From: an uncultured Armatimonadota bacterium
GTDB taxonomy: Bacteria; Armatimonadota; Fimbriimonadia; Fimbriimonadales; Fimbriimonadaceae
Assembly: GCA_903833215.1 (NCBI GenBank)
Contig: CAILEM010000060.1
Span: forward strand, 1-64,000
Length of the DNA: 64,000 bases
Direction: 5' to 3'
Part shown: one piece after another, positions 36,314 to 46,100 of the stretch
Layout of the letters: every line of letters begins with the position of its first letter
How positions within the stretch are numbered: the first letter of the stretch is position 1
Made by a program: the position numbers and the translations under genes
Notes under the pieces: generated by a model
What the model was told of the DNA's origin: nothing
Seen by the model: the letters and a program-made list of their open reading frames with translations, nothing else
The model's database searches: none

Positions 36314-36334
36314 GGGTTAGCCCTCACGATCCGA
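36303..36334 (+). terminator. Perfect hairpin over the M1 gene stop codon
   Basis: TCGGATCGTGAGGG and CCCTCACGATCCGA form a perfect 14-bp stem with a 4-nt TTAG loop. The stop codon TGA is inside the first arm. No T-tract follows. Confidence 0.65.
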
Positions 36335-36407
36335 CCCTGTGCGAATGGTCCTAACTCAACGCCGGGGTTCTCTGGTCGACAGCGTGGCTGCAAGGTAAAA
36401 TGGTTCG

Positions 36408-36590
36408 GTGAAGCGAATTACTGAGGTGATGACACCCGAGGAAGCGGATCGCTTGGACAGTCTAGAGAACCTGGAGCGGAGTCCTAACGAAAGGGTGCAA
36501 GCCCTGCTGGAGTTGCGAAATGCCTGCATACCCGCTGATCAGCGAAGAATTGAACGAATTTGTCAGTTTGTTGAACTCCCACCGCATTAA
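36408..36590 (+). CDS. Small partner protein of a nucleotidyltransferase
   Basis: A 60-residue, highly charged protein (KRITEVMTPEEADRLDSLENLERSPNERVQALLELRNAC). It overlaps the following broken nucleotidyltransferase gene by 71 bp in another frame. This layout of a small acidic ORF ahead of a nucleotidyltransferase is common in MNT/HEPN- or AbiE-like modules. Start is a GTG. Function unknown. Confidence 0.6.
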   Translation: MKRITEVMTPEEADRLDSLENLERSPNERVQALLELRNACIPADQRRIERICQFVELPPH

Positions 36591-36999
36591 GATCATCGTG
36601 GTTGGTTGCCGTGCCGTAGCCTTCCACGGGGTTCCGTGATTCACCCAAGGTATAGACCTCTTCGTAGCCAAAACCAGCCAGAACATAGCGAATCTATCGA
36701 GAGCGCTTGAAGCTTTTGGCATATCTGTTCCACTTCACTCTCAAGAGGAACTGCTAACTAAAGACCGGGGAATGATCTTTATCGGCCACAAACCAAATCG
36801 TGCCGACTTCCTAAATTTCCTCGATGGCGTCGAATACGATTCTGCAAATAAATCAAAGTTGGTCGGCTCTCTTGCCGGAGAACCTGTTTATTTTATTTCA
36901 CTTGCCGACTACGTTGCGACCAAAAAGGCGTCTGGTCGGGCTAAAGACTTCAGCGACTTAGCAATGCTTCGATCGGCGAGACCGGACCTAGTGATGTAA
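36520..36999 (+). pseudogene. Nucleotidyltransferase-like gene with an in-frame TGA
   Basis: Reading from the ATG at 36520 gives a continuous 159-codon frame interrupted once by TGA at 36637-36639. Before the stop: IIVVGCRAVAFHGVP; after it: FTQGIDLFVAKTSQN. In intact family members this region reads GG-x-AVxxHGxPRFTxDIDxFV, so the stop is in place of the Arg codon (CGA to TGA, a single transition) and the GG is GC. The frame after the stop continues intact to FSDLAMLRSARPDL. Probably inactivated recently, or read through by suppression. Coding similarity is from recall of the motif, not a search. Confidence 0.75.
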
Positions 37000-37075
37000 T
37001 CCAGGATTCCTTGAGGATCGAAAAGTATCTCTGCACCCTCATTGAAGAGTGTGCAGACTGGCATAGAATAGGACA

Positions 37076-37369
37076 GTGAGTAGCCAGAGCGACTTTCGTT
37101 GGTACACGGGCAGGCCACATTTGGAGCAGCTGTACCTTGACCTGCGTGCGGCTGAGCTGTTCCGCGAGGCACCGAGGCTTTCGGTTCCGGAGAGGGAGTA
37201 CAAGGCGATGTTTCGAGACTGCGTCCGTGAAGGCGGCAAGATCTACACGTTCGTCGACGATCGGAAATCCGCCTCCGTCGCATCAAGTGAAGCCACACTT
37301 TGGCGTCGCACCTTGGGCACATTCAAGTTGGAATCCGGCGGGTTAGCCTTCTTTGTCCTGAACACTTGA
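37076..37369 (+). CDS. Small hypothetical protein
   Basis: A 97-residue charged protein with a GTG start and an imperfect ribosome binding site (AGGAC). No signal or membrane segment. Contains LYLDLRAAELFREAPRL and RDCVREGGKIYTFVDDRKSASV. No family is recognised; codon pattern is plausible. Independent of the neighbours. Confidence 0.5.
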   Translation: MSSQSDFRWYTGRPHLEQLYLDLRAAELFREAPRLSVPEREYKAMFRDCVREGGKIYTFVDDRKSASVASSEATLWRRTLGTFKLESGGLAFFVLNT

Positions 37370-37446
37370 ACTGAAGGCACTTCCTTTTGAAGGCGCGTTT
37401 TAGCCCTAACGCCCTATACTGCGACCATGGATAGGATGGGCGAATT

Positions 37447-39750
37447 TTGATCGCGGCATGTTGCGTTCTGCTGGCGGCGGTAAGCGGCAATGGACCATTG
37501 CTTAAAGCGGGGAACTTTGAACTTCAACTTGACGAGCGAGGCTTTGTCACCTCTGCACGGATCCATGGAAGTGCGAATTTAGTCCACGCCGGGAGTCAGT
37601 CACCGCTGTTGAGTTTACGGACAGACGGAAAGCTCTTAGCTCCACTTTCGGCGCGCTGGAATCAAGGCAAAAATTCCCTCAGCCTCGATTTCGGGGGCCA
37701 TCGTGCCCAGGTAAGGGTGTTCCAGAAATCAACCCATATCGTATTCGAGCTTGCCAAGGTCACTCCATCTTCAGATGTTGATGTCGCGGTTTGGGGGAGT
37801 TATTCCACAACACTCGGGACCGAGATCGGCGAGACGATTGGCGTCGTTCAAGGCGATGGATATGCCTTCGGACTGCAAGTGCTCAATCCCAAAACCCTCG
37901 GTGGATGGCCAAATGGCGACGACGATGTCGAGCATGGGTTTCGCTATCCTGACTCCGCCCCGAGTCCAGACATTCATGTCGAAGGCTATCGAAGCGACAC
38001 CGCCAAACCAACTTCCTTTGGTTCCGTGCTTCAGGCGTACGTCAGAAATCGCTCCAAGACCCGAACGATTGCCATGTGGGGGCATCGATCTTACATCGCT
38101 CCAGGATTCCGCGATGGTGGACTGATTGGAAGCAAGATCGCGCTTTTCGGTTGCCCTTCGACGGATGCGTTGGCCACGATTGGCAAGATCGAGCTTGCCG
38201 AGGGTCTTCCCCACCCAATGATGGACGGCGTCTGGGCAAAGATGAGCCCCACCGCACACGAGTCCTATCTCATCATGCCCTTCGAAGTCAAAAACTTGGA
38301 CGAGTGCATGTCGATCACCAAAGCGGCAGGACTGCGCTATCTCTACTGCCCCGACGATGGTTTCGAGACGTGGGGCCACTTCAACCTTCGTAAAGAGCGC
38401 TTTCCCGAGAACTGGACAAGCCTGAAGGAGTGTGTCGAACGAGCGAAGGCACACGGAATCCGACTGGGCATCCATACCTTATCGAATTTCATCACGCCAA
38501 ACGATCCCTATGTCACGCCAGTGCCGGATCGTCGATTGGCAGAAGTGGGTTCGTCTAGGCTCACTCAAGGCATCAATCAAGCCGACGGTGAGGTTGTGGT
38601 TGAAGATCCCAAGTTCTTCAACCAGATGGAGAACAACACTTTGAAGACGGTGCGCGTCGGTGACGAACTCATTCAGTACGACTCCGTATCCACAACCGCA
38701 CCATGGAAACTTCTGAAGTGCAAGCGCAGCGCTTTTGGCACCCAAGCCCAAAGTCACCGTAAGGGTTCGACCATCGCGAAACTGATGGACCACGGGTACG
38801 GCACGTTCCTCACCAATGCTGAACTCAGCGTGGAAGTCGCATCAAACATCGCCAAGCTCTTCCGCGAAACCGGCCTGCAGCAATTGTCGATGGATGGTCT
38901 TGAGGGGAATTGGTCAACAGGAATGGGGCAGTACGGCCCGGCGCTCTTTGCCAAGACTTGGTATGACCAACTCTCGCCGTCACTTCGGGGCCAAGTTATT
39001 AACGACGCGAGTATGCCCGGCGCCTATATCTGGCACATCCAAACCCGAGACAATTGGGGCGAGCCATGGTACGCCGGGTTCCGGCAGAGCCAGACCCAAT
39101 ACCGGTTGGACAACCAACGGTATTTCCATCGAAATCTCATGCCCGGCATGCTCGGGTGGTTTAGCCTCACTTCTGAAACAACCCTCGAAGATATTCAATG
39201 GCTGTTGGCCCGAGCCGCCGGTTTCGATGCCGGCTTCTGCCTGGTCACCAACCTCAAGGCGATCAAGGGCAATCCGCAATCGAAGGAAATCCTGAAGGCA
39301 GTAAAGGCATGGGAATCAGCGCGCCGAGCGCATGTATTCAAACCCGAGCATCTCAAAGGCCTTCAATCCGTGGAGGAGGAATTCGAGCTTTCGCACACCG
39401 GTACCGGTCGATGGTCTCTGCAGGGCATCGATTCTGTCAAGTCGTCGGTCGAATCGCTGCCGTTCGAAAAGACATTCAATGTCTCCACGGCAGGTGATGT
39501 TTCGAAGCTGATTGTGCAGATCCCTGACGAGGTTTCGATCGCTAACTGGAAGGTCCTGATCGACGGAGAGCCTATTAAGAGCAGCGATGTCCACCAAGGT
39601 CCACACCGCATTACTTTCAGCCTTTCCCACCTTGCTGTTGGAGAGCATAGACTGCGGATCGAAGGCAAGGTTCCGAGCAAGAAAAAGGGGTCCGTAACTA
39701 TGGAGATCAGGAGCGCGCTCGGAACGCCGACGGAGCTCACATCGCCTTAA
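37447..39750 (+). CDS. Exported TIM-barrel glycoside-hydrolase-like protein
   Basis: A 767-residue protein from a TTG at 37447 (AGGATGGG about 8 bp upstream) with a short signal peptide (IAACCVLLAAVSG). The N-terminal beta-sandwich (about 20-250) resembles the super-sandwich of GH31/36/97-type enzymes. A TIM-barrel follows: YLYCPDDGFETWGHF, HGIRLGIHTLSNFI, LQQLSMDGLEGNW with the DG-LE motif, VINDASMPGAYIWH. The C-terminal part is beta-rich. Aspartate and glutamate in these loops are catalytic candidates. The exact CAZy family is not clear; a sugar polymer target is inferred from the fold. Confidence 0.75.
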   Translation: MIAACCVLLAAVSGNGPLLKAGNFELQLDERGFVTSARIHGSANLVHAGSQSPLLSLRTDGKLLAPLSARWNQGKNSLSLDFGGHRAQVRVFQKSTHIVFELAKVTPSSDVDVAVWGSYSTTLGTEIGETIGVVQGDGYAFGLQVLNPKTLGGWPNGDDDVEHGFRYPDSAPSPDIHVEGYRSDTAKPTSFGSVLQAYVRNRSKTRTIAMWGHRSYIAPGFRDGGLIGSKIALFGCPSTDALATIGKIELAEGLPHPMMDGVWAKMSPTAHESYLIMPFEVKNLDECMSITKAAGLRYLYCPDDGFETWGHFNLRKERFPENWTSLKECVERAKAHGIRLGIHTLSNFITPNDPYVTPVPDRRLAEVGSSRLTQGINQADGEVVVEDPKFFNQMENNTLKTVRVGDELIQYDSVSTTAPWKLLKCKRSAFGTQAQSHRKGSTIAKLMDHGYGTFLTNAELSVEVASNIAKLFRETGLQQLSMDGLEGNWSTGMGQYGPALFAKTWYDQLSPSLRGQVINDASMPGAYIWHIQTRDNWGEPWYAGFRQSQTQYRLDNQRYFHRNLMPGMLGWFSLTSETTLEDIQWLLARAAGFDAGFCLVTNLKAIKGNPQSKEILKAVKAWESARRAHVFKPEHLKGLQSVEEEFELSHTGTGRWSLQGIDSVKSSVESLPFEKTFNVSTAGDVSKLIVQIPDEVSIANWKVLIDGEPIKSSDVHQGPHRITFSLSHLAVGEHRLRIEGKVPSKKKGSVTMEIRSALGTPTELTSP

Positions 39751-39752
39751 AC

Positions 39753-40607
39753 GTGATTCGTATTTTCGGAATCGACTTCACCAGTGCTCCGTCAAGTCGA
39801 AAGCCGATCACGGTTGCCCGTGCCGAGCTTGATGGCAACCACTTGCTTATAGAGAGAGTTGAACGCCTCGAAAACTGGGAAGAGTTTGAAGCGTTTCTGA
39901 ACGAGCCCGGTCCTTGGAGGGCAGGGTTCGACTTCCCGTTTAGCCAACCCCTTCAACTGTTTGACGACTACGGCATCAGTGGGAGTTGGGAACATCTCGT
40001 TTGCCAGCTAACCTCGGCCGGCCGGGCCGCATTTGAAAGTCGTCTGCGAAACTACAAGCTAAATCAGCCTGCCGGCAAGAAGCATCACTTTCGTGCCACT
40101 GACCGCGCAGCGCGGGCATGCAGCCCGATGACGCTCGACTTCACTCCCGTTGGCAAGATGTTTTTCGAGGGTGCTCCCCGCCTCATCAAGGCCAATCTGT
40201 CGATCCTCCCAGGTCGGCCGACCGGTGATCTCAGGGTCGCAGTCGAGGCGTATCCAAAGCTTGTGGCCATAAAATGCGTAGGCAACGCCAGCTATAAGGC
40301 GGACAGCAAGCCAAAGCAAGCCGAGCAGCAGCGCACAACCCGGTGCGAAATCTTGCGGTCGATCGAGGAGGTCGCCAGCCAACAATACGGGATATCAATC
40401 CATCTCTCCCAGGAGCTAACTCAAGCAGCAGTTTCGGATCCAACTGGCGATACCTTGGATTCCATCTTGTGCGCGCTTCAAGCCGCCTGGTCACAAAACT
40501 GCTCGAATCCGCCACACGGCATTCCGGCCAATGCCGACCCACGAGAAGGTTGGATCGTCGATCCCGCCCTACTCGACCTGCACAAACCGACAAAACAGCG
40601 TGCTTGA
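39753..40607 (+). CDS. DUF429 family protein (RNase H-like fold)
   Basis: A 284-residue protein that starts at GTG 3 bp after the glycosidase stop: IFGIDFTSAPSSRKPI at the N-terminus gives the first acidic strand, WRAGFDFPFSQPLQLF the second, VAVEAYPKL and DPTGDTLDSILCALQAAW the third and fourth. These are the landmarks of DUF429, predicted to be a nuclease-like RNase H fold with unknown substrate. Co-transcribed with the glycosidase by position, though no functional link is obvious. Confidence 0.85.
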   Translation: MIRIFGIDFTSAPSSRKPITVARAELDGNHLLIERVERLENWEEFEAFLNEPGPWRAGFDFPFSQPLQLFDDYGISGSWEHLVCQLTSAGRAAFESRLRNYKLNQPAGKKHHFRATDRAARACSPMTLDFTPVGKMFFEGAPRLIKANLSILPGRPTGDLRVAVEAYPKLVAIKCVGNASYKADSKPKQAEQQRTTRCEILRSIEEVASQQYGISIHLSQELTQAAVSDPTGDTLDSILCALQAAWSQNCSNPPHGIPANADPREGWIVDPALLDLHKPTKQRA

Positions 40608-40655
40608 ATTTCGTTCGGACCAAGCTAAACCGGTGACTCTCGCCAGTTGGAAGTA

Positions 40656-40691
40656 GGATGCGTGCAAATCACAATGGAATTGCACGCATCC
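40656..40691. terminator. Bidirectional terminator between convergent genes
   Basis: GGATGCGTGCAA (40656-40667) pairs perfectly with TTGCACGCATCC (40680-40691) across a 12-nt loop, and the pairing continues imperfectly outwards. It lies between the ends of the DUF429 and DUF2330 genes and can serve both. Confidence 0.7.
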
Positions 40692-40740
40692 CGACTCCAA
40701 AGAACCTGAGTAGGATCTCGGGTGACGTACGAAAGCCAAA

Positions 40741-41796
40741 CTACCGTCTTCTTCTGACAACCGCGAACAAACCAACGCCACCCAACATCGAAAGCGCGAC
40801 AGGAGCTGGGAACTGACGAGTCGGCGAGCTTGCCGGTTTATGCGGGATTGCTGCCACCTTCCTCTTTACAAAGTAGATGTCTTCTGCGGCGGGCCGTGGG
40901 AAGTTGTTATCGACGAAAGTCTCCACTTGACAGTTGTCGGGAACGGCATCGAATGGCAATTCGACCTGCTTGGCGAGAAGGGCGGCGGACGATTCCGGGA
41001 TTTGTGCGGTCCATTGCGGTGTTTGCCAAGTCTCTTTGCGACCAATGTGGGCATCGTAGTCGCCCACAGATACGAAGTAGACGCGCAATGTTCCTCCTCC
41101 ATTGATCGGGATGTTCGTCTTCGGAACATAGAATGGGTTGAACGGTTTGTTAGTCTTGAAAGACATTCGGACCGTGCCGGTCGAGGCGATCAGCTTTGAC
41201 TTATCGACGACCTTAAATGCGGTGAGGTACCAACCTCTGGAGCAATAGCGTTCGGCCCACTTCTCAACCTCAGGAGTTGAAACATAGCCGTGGTTGTTCA
41301 TCCAGTCATTAATGGCATGGGCATCTGGGCACTTGAGAGTCGTGGCATGGTAACCAGCAACGTCAGCTTCTTGGATAACCTGGACCACAGCGGATTTTGC
41401 GCTGTCTTCAAATCGTCCAGAGCCACCACGTGCGCCTTTATATAGGACCACCGGTGCGAGGGCAGCAAGTGTATAGAAGGCCCGATTGGATGCCTTATTC
41501 AACTCTGGCTTCCCCGGAGTTGGTGCAATGAACCCAAAATCGGCGGCTCCAGATTTGAAACTTGCATTCCGGATGAAATGCTCCATGTGATGGGCTTCAT
41601 CCCAGATCACGATGTTTGTCTGGTCGCCAAAGACCACCGGTTGGCCGCGAGGCCCGACGCCGGAGCATGCCCAAGCCCCACCCAAAGTAACGAGAGTAGC
41701 TACACCCAAGCCCCATGCTCTTGTTCGGAGAAGATAGGCACAGGATGCACTGCGGTTGTGACGGCGTGAATAACGAGGAAGGTTTGGTAGTTTCAT
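40741..41796 (-). CDS. DUF2330 protein with PEP-CTERM-like C-terminus
   Basis: From the ATG at 41796 (GGAGC about 6 bp upstream) the product is 351 residues with an N-terminal signal region (about 24-44, GLGVATLVTLGGAWACS). The mature part carries the DUF2330 outline: TNIVIWDEAHHMEHFIRNASF, FGFIAPTPGKPEL and WLTAFKVVDKSKLIASTGTVRMSFKT. The C-terminus PAPVALSMLGGVGLFAVVRRRR, a short hydrophobic helix followed by Arg4, looks like a sorting tag of the PEP-CTERM kind. Role unknown; the outside of the cell is indicated. Confidence 0.8.
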   Translation of the reverse strand: MKLPNLPRYSRRHNRSASCAYLLRTRAWGLGVATLVTLGGAWACSGVGPRGQPVVFGDQTNIVIWDEAHHMEHFIRNASFKSGAADFGFIAPTPGKPELNKASNRAFYTLAALAPVVLYKGARGGSGRFEDSAKSAVVQVIQEADVAGYHATTLKCPDAHAINDWMNNHGYVSTPEVEKWAERYCSRGWYLTAFKVVDKSKLIASTGTVRMSFKTNKPFNPFYVPKTNIPINGGGTLRVYFVSVGDYDAHIGRKETWQTPQWTAQIPESSAALLAKQVELPFDAVPDNCQVETFVDNNFPRPAAEDIYFVKRKVAAIPHKPASSPTRQFPAPVALSMLGGVGLFAVVRRRR

Positions 41797-42025
41797 TTCT
41801 GCTCCAATGCACGCGCCTTCGTTTTGCCAGAGGCGAAGGTACGTGCTTAAGTTCAGAAAGTTGGTGACCACCCATTCGCAAAGAGTTCAAAAGAAGCGTG
41901 GAAAGTCGGAATCCAGAAGCTCTTCAAATTCCAGCGAGGTTTGAGCGAAATGGCTCAGGGTGTCACTCAATGCACGAAACGTTGGAGCTCGAAAAATTCA
42001 AACTCCATACTCGTAGCAAATTGGG

Positions 42026-42835
42026 CTACATATTGTCCCACAGATACTTGGAGCGATCCTCCACGACGGCCTCTCCGAACTTGCTGCTGCTCGTCCAGTT
42101 TGTGCCACCTGTAAGGCTACCGATGTTCAGTAATTTTGCGTGTCCGTCCATGAAGCCGATAACACCGCCGTTCTCTCGAGGCCTGAAGAAGCCTTGGTGC
42201 GTCACTCCGGTGTTACCCTTCAAGCCGTAGTACAGGCTATTCGTCGCTCCCCAATCCCCATAGGTGCATACGTCATTCGACGTCTGCATTCCAGGTCCGT
42301 AGACGATATGAGCTCCGACGTTGTCTTCGGGAGCATCCTGTCCCGTCTCTGCAAACTCGATGGTAGCGGCGGGATCCTGAACAGAGGTCGACGAGATCGG
42401 AGTGCCGAACGGGTTACCGTTCGCCTGAAAAGAGCCAGGGGAGCAATCTGGGGACCGATTCATATAGCTCGCGTTGTAGCCGTACTGGACGAAATACTTC
42501 CAATTGTCCGGCACCAATGGCTTTCCACTCCAAGCGGCAATCATACGGTTACCTCCGAGCGGACTGAAGAAGACGTCCCAATTCTTGATGTAAGGCTGAA
42601 CACCGTCGGCCCAGGTGTGGAATGTGTTGACCTCCATCGCAAGCGGAACGACATCATCATTGTCATTGGCATACATGCCTGACCCAAGTGTGATTTGCTT
42701 CACATTATTGAGACTCGCCGTCTTCTTCGCCGCGAGTTTCGCTTGCGCGAAGACCGGGAAAAGGATGGCGGCAAGGATCGCAATGATTGCGATGACAACT
42801 AACAATTCAATCAGAGTAAAAGCGTGACGCTTCAT
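42026..42835 (-). CDS. Prepilin-like DUF1559 family protein with H-X9-DG tail
   Basis: From the ATG at 42835 (GGAGG in the leader) the protein is 269 residues. It begins RHAFTLIELLVVIAIIAILAAILFPVFAQAKLAAKK, a type IV prepilin leader with the F/E motif, followed by SLNNVKQITLGSGMYANDNDDVVPLA. Near the C-terminus is RENGGVIGFMDGHAKLLNIG, the DUF1559-type H-X9-DG region. These are highly multiplied in Planctomycetota and Armatimonadota and probably make pseudopilus or surface structures. An earlier in-frame ATG is less likely because it precedes the leader. Confidence 0.92.
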   Translation of the reverse strand: MKRHAFTLIELLVVIAIIAILAAILFPVFAQAKLAAKKTASLNNVKQITLGSGMYANDNDDVVPLAMEVNTFHTWADGVQPYIKNWDVFFSPLGGNRMIAAWSGKPLVPDNWKYFVQYGYNASYMNRSPDCSPGSFQANGNPFGTPISSTSVQDPAATIEFAETGQDAPEDNVGAHIVYGPGMQTSNDVCTYGDWGATNSLYYGLKGNTGVTHQGFFRPRENGGVIGFMDGHAKLLNIGSLTGGTNWTSSSKFGEAVVEDRSKYLWDNM

Positions 42836-43197
42836 GGAAATCGATAACCTCCGGGAATGGGACATGCACTGCCTGGAAACGTCCGCAGAGGAATCAGTGG
42901 AATCGCACCGGGGCATGGCCAACATGATGCGTTAACGAATGTGACGAGACTGTGACGGGCTCACGACCAGGTCATTCTCAAAGGCCCGAAAGGCTGAAAC
43001 GGATACGCCCACCACATCGTTCTTTACTCAACGCTCGCATGGGATACCGCTTGGTGTATGATCACTCAAATCGAAATCATCCGGCTCAGGCACCGATGCC
43101 TTTGCGTTTTCGTATTTAAGGCGTAAGATGGCAGCCTCCGTCTTTTCCTTTGTTTGAACTCATTGTTCGGCCCTAACCGCTTATCTGAAATCTGTCT
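42836..43197. other. Intergenic region between divergent genes
   Basis: About 360 bp between the DUF1559 and sortilin-like genes. No coding frame is supported; promoters for both must be here. Confidence 0.4.
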
Positions 43198-46100
43198 ATG
43201 AACCACAAAGTTTTCGCGACCACGTCCCTGATTCTTGCTTTGGCCGCTGTGTCCTTGGCAACGGGCCTTAACACTGCAAACCACATCAAACGCGCCCCAA
43301 GTGGGATATCGGGAACGGTGGACCCGAGCAAATACGCTGGTCTCGTTTGGCGCAACATCGGACCCTTCCGAGGTGGACGCGTGTCCGCCGTCGGCGGAGC
43401 GGTCGGCCAACCTGGCGTGTATTACGCGGGAATGCCTGGGGGAGGCGTTTGGAAGAGCACCAATGCTGGAATCAGCTGGGATCCAATCTTTGATGACGTT
43501 AAGACGGCAAGTGCAGTAGGTGCTGTCACCGTCGCCCCGAGTGACCCGAATATCGTCTATGTCGGTCTGGGAGATGGGACAACCGGCGGCGGGAAGAACG
43601 AAGGCGACGGCGTTTATAAATCGACCGATGCCGGAAAGACTTGGACCCATGTTGGCCTCGAATTTGCCAAACAGATCCCATGCATTATCGTTGACCCCCA
43701 CGATCCCAACATTGTCATGGCTGCTGTGCTCGGAGATATCAAGACTCCTGGTCAAAAGCGTGGTGGCTATCGTAGCACCGATGGTGGCAAGACTTGGACC
43801 AAGACCCTCGTTACCGACAACGTTACGGGTGTGCAGTTTATGTCGTATGCGTTCGACAACCCGAGCGTCATCTTGGCGGTTACCAACCGGCACTGCAATG
43901 CTAGCACCGGTGGCACCGACAAGAACCCTGAGAACGGCATCAAGGGCACATCATTGGTCAAGTCGACTGATGGCGGGGTTACTTGGAAGCAACTAAAGGG
44001 TGATTCGCTACCGGGTGGCATGTTTGGCCGGTCCTGCGTTGCCGTCGCCATGCACACAAACTCCCAGAGGATGTTCTTTGTCGGCAATTCTGGCTTGTGG
44101 CGCTCCGATGACGGCGGCACAACCTGGAAGCAGATGGATAAGGAAGACGGGCGAATCCGCAATGGTCAGGGTGGCTACAACTGCGGCGTTTACGTCAACA
44201 GCAAGGACCCCGACACCGTTTACGTCCTCAATACGTGCTCCTATATCTCCCACGACGGAGGCAAGACCTTTACCGGATTCAAGGGCGCTCCCGGCGGCGA
44301 TGACCCCCAACAGATGTGGGTGGATCCGACCGACGGGAACCGACTGTTCTTGGGCGTCGATCAAGGCCCAGCGGTATCACTGGATGGCGGACGAAGCTGG
44401 AGCGGTTGGTACAACATCGCCAACGGCCAGTTCTATCACATCGCGGTCAGCAACTCCTGGCCCTACTGGATCTATGCGACCATGCAGGATTCTGGCTCAA
44501 TCGGGATGAGCAGCCGCGGGAACTACGGTGAGATTACGCCGCTCGACTGGAGTCCAAACCCCGGCTGGGAGTGGGGATCGATCACCGTCGATCCACTTGA
44601 CCCTCACACTCTCTATTCGACCGGTCAATCCAACGATATCATCAAGCAGAGCTTCCCAACTGCTCAATTTGTAAGTGTTGGCCCAGATAACGACCCCAAG
44701 CTGAAGCTGCGACACGACTTTAATCAGCCGATCATGTTCTCGCCGGTCAATCCGCACGAGCTGTTCCTCGGTTATCAGTACCTGATGTCGTCAACCGACG
44801 GAGGCCGAAGCTGGCACAAGCTCAGCCCCGACATGGCGTTCCCGGCGGGCTACGTTCCACCCAAGCCCAAGCCTGCGGAAAAACCCAAGCCAGCGCCGAA
44901 GAAAGACGCCAAGAAGGAGGCTCACAAGCCGAAGGCGAACGAGCGCGAGCCAGATCACGACCGCGACATCGATGACCTTGACGACCAGTTCATCAGCCGA
45001 AAGGACGCCATGGAACGTGCCCAAGAGCGGATGGATGAGGAAGAAGCGCAACGCGGAGGTGGTGGAGGTGTCATTTCGTCCCTCTCACCAAGCAGTATTG
45101 ATGGCGGAGTGATTTGGGCTGGCATTGGAAACGGCACTATCAAACTCACCAAAGACCATGGCAAGACCTGGTCAGATGTAAACATTCCCGACAACAAGCG
45201 ATCGATCCTTAGTATCGACTCGAGCCACACCGACGTCGCTTCGGCTTACGTGGTTCTCTCTACCAACGCTGAGCCAATCGTTTACCGCACGAAGGACTTC
45301 GGCAAGAGCTGGAAGAAGATCGTAAAGGGTCTGCCAACCGACGAGGTGACGGGCAGTTGGGCGAACGTAATTCGCGCCGACACCAAGAAGGATGGATTGC
45401 TCTTCCTCGGCACCGAAAGCTCGATGTACGTCAGCTTTGATGACGGAGACAACTGGCAATCGCTTCGACTGAACTCACCCAACACGTCGTACCGCGACAT
45501 GGTGGTCAAGGACAACGACCTGGTCGTCGGAACCTATGGCCGCAGTTTCTGGATTCTGGATGACATCTCGCCGCTTCGGCAGGTAACCGCCAACCTCGGC
45601 AATGCGACCTTGTTCGCGCCGGGTGATGCCGTTCGGGCTCGCCGCAACGTGAACCAGGATACGCCGATGCCGCCAGAAGTGCCACATGCGCTCAACGCAC
45701 CTCCCGGCGCGATTATTTACTACTACTTGGGCACGAAGCCTTCGAGTGATATCACGCTAGATGTAACCGACAGCACTGGCCGTCTCGTTCGCCACTACTC
45801 CAGTGCACCGATTCCTCCGAGCAAAGAGGGACTGCAACCGATTCCAGATTTCTGGAAAGAGGTGCTCAAGCCAATGCCGACCGAAATTGGTACGAATCGC
45901 ATCAACTGGGACCTGCGCTACGAGAACCCTCCTGCCCGGTCGCACGGCTACGACATTAGCGCGACGCCTTATCTCACGCCACTCACGCCACAAGGCCCCT
46001 TGGTGCTGCCCGGCGTTTACACCCTGACGCTAACCGTCGATGGGAAGAAGATGACGCAACAGGTGACCGTGAAGAATGACCCACGTTCTCCCGGCTCCGC

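Noticed and set aside
43066-43893. 275-codon minus-strand frame opposite the sortilin-like gene
   Set aside because: Antisense to the BNR repeats, which have clear protein motifs on the plus strand.
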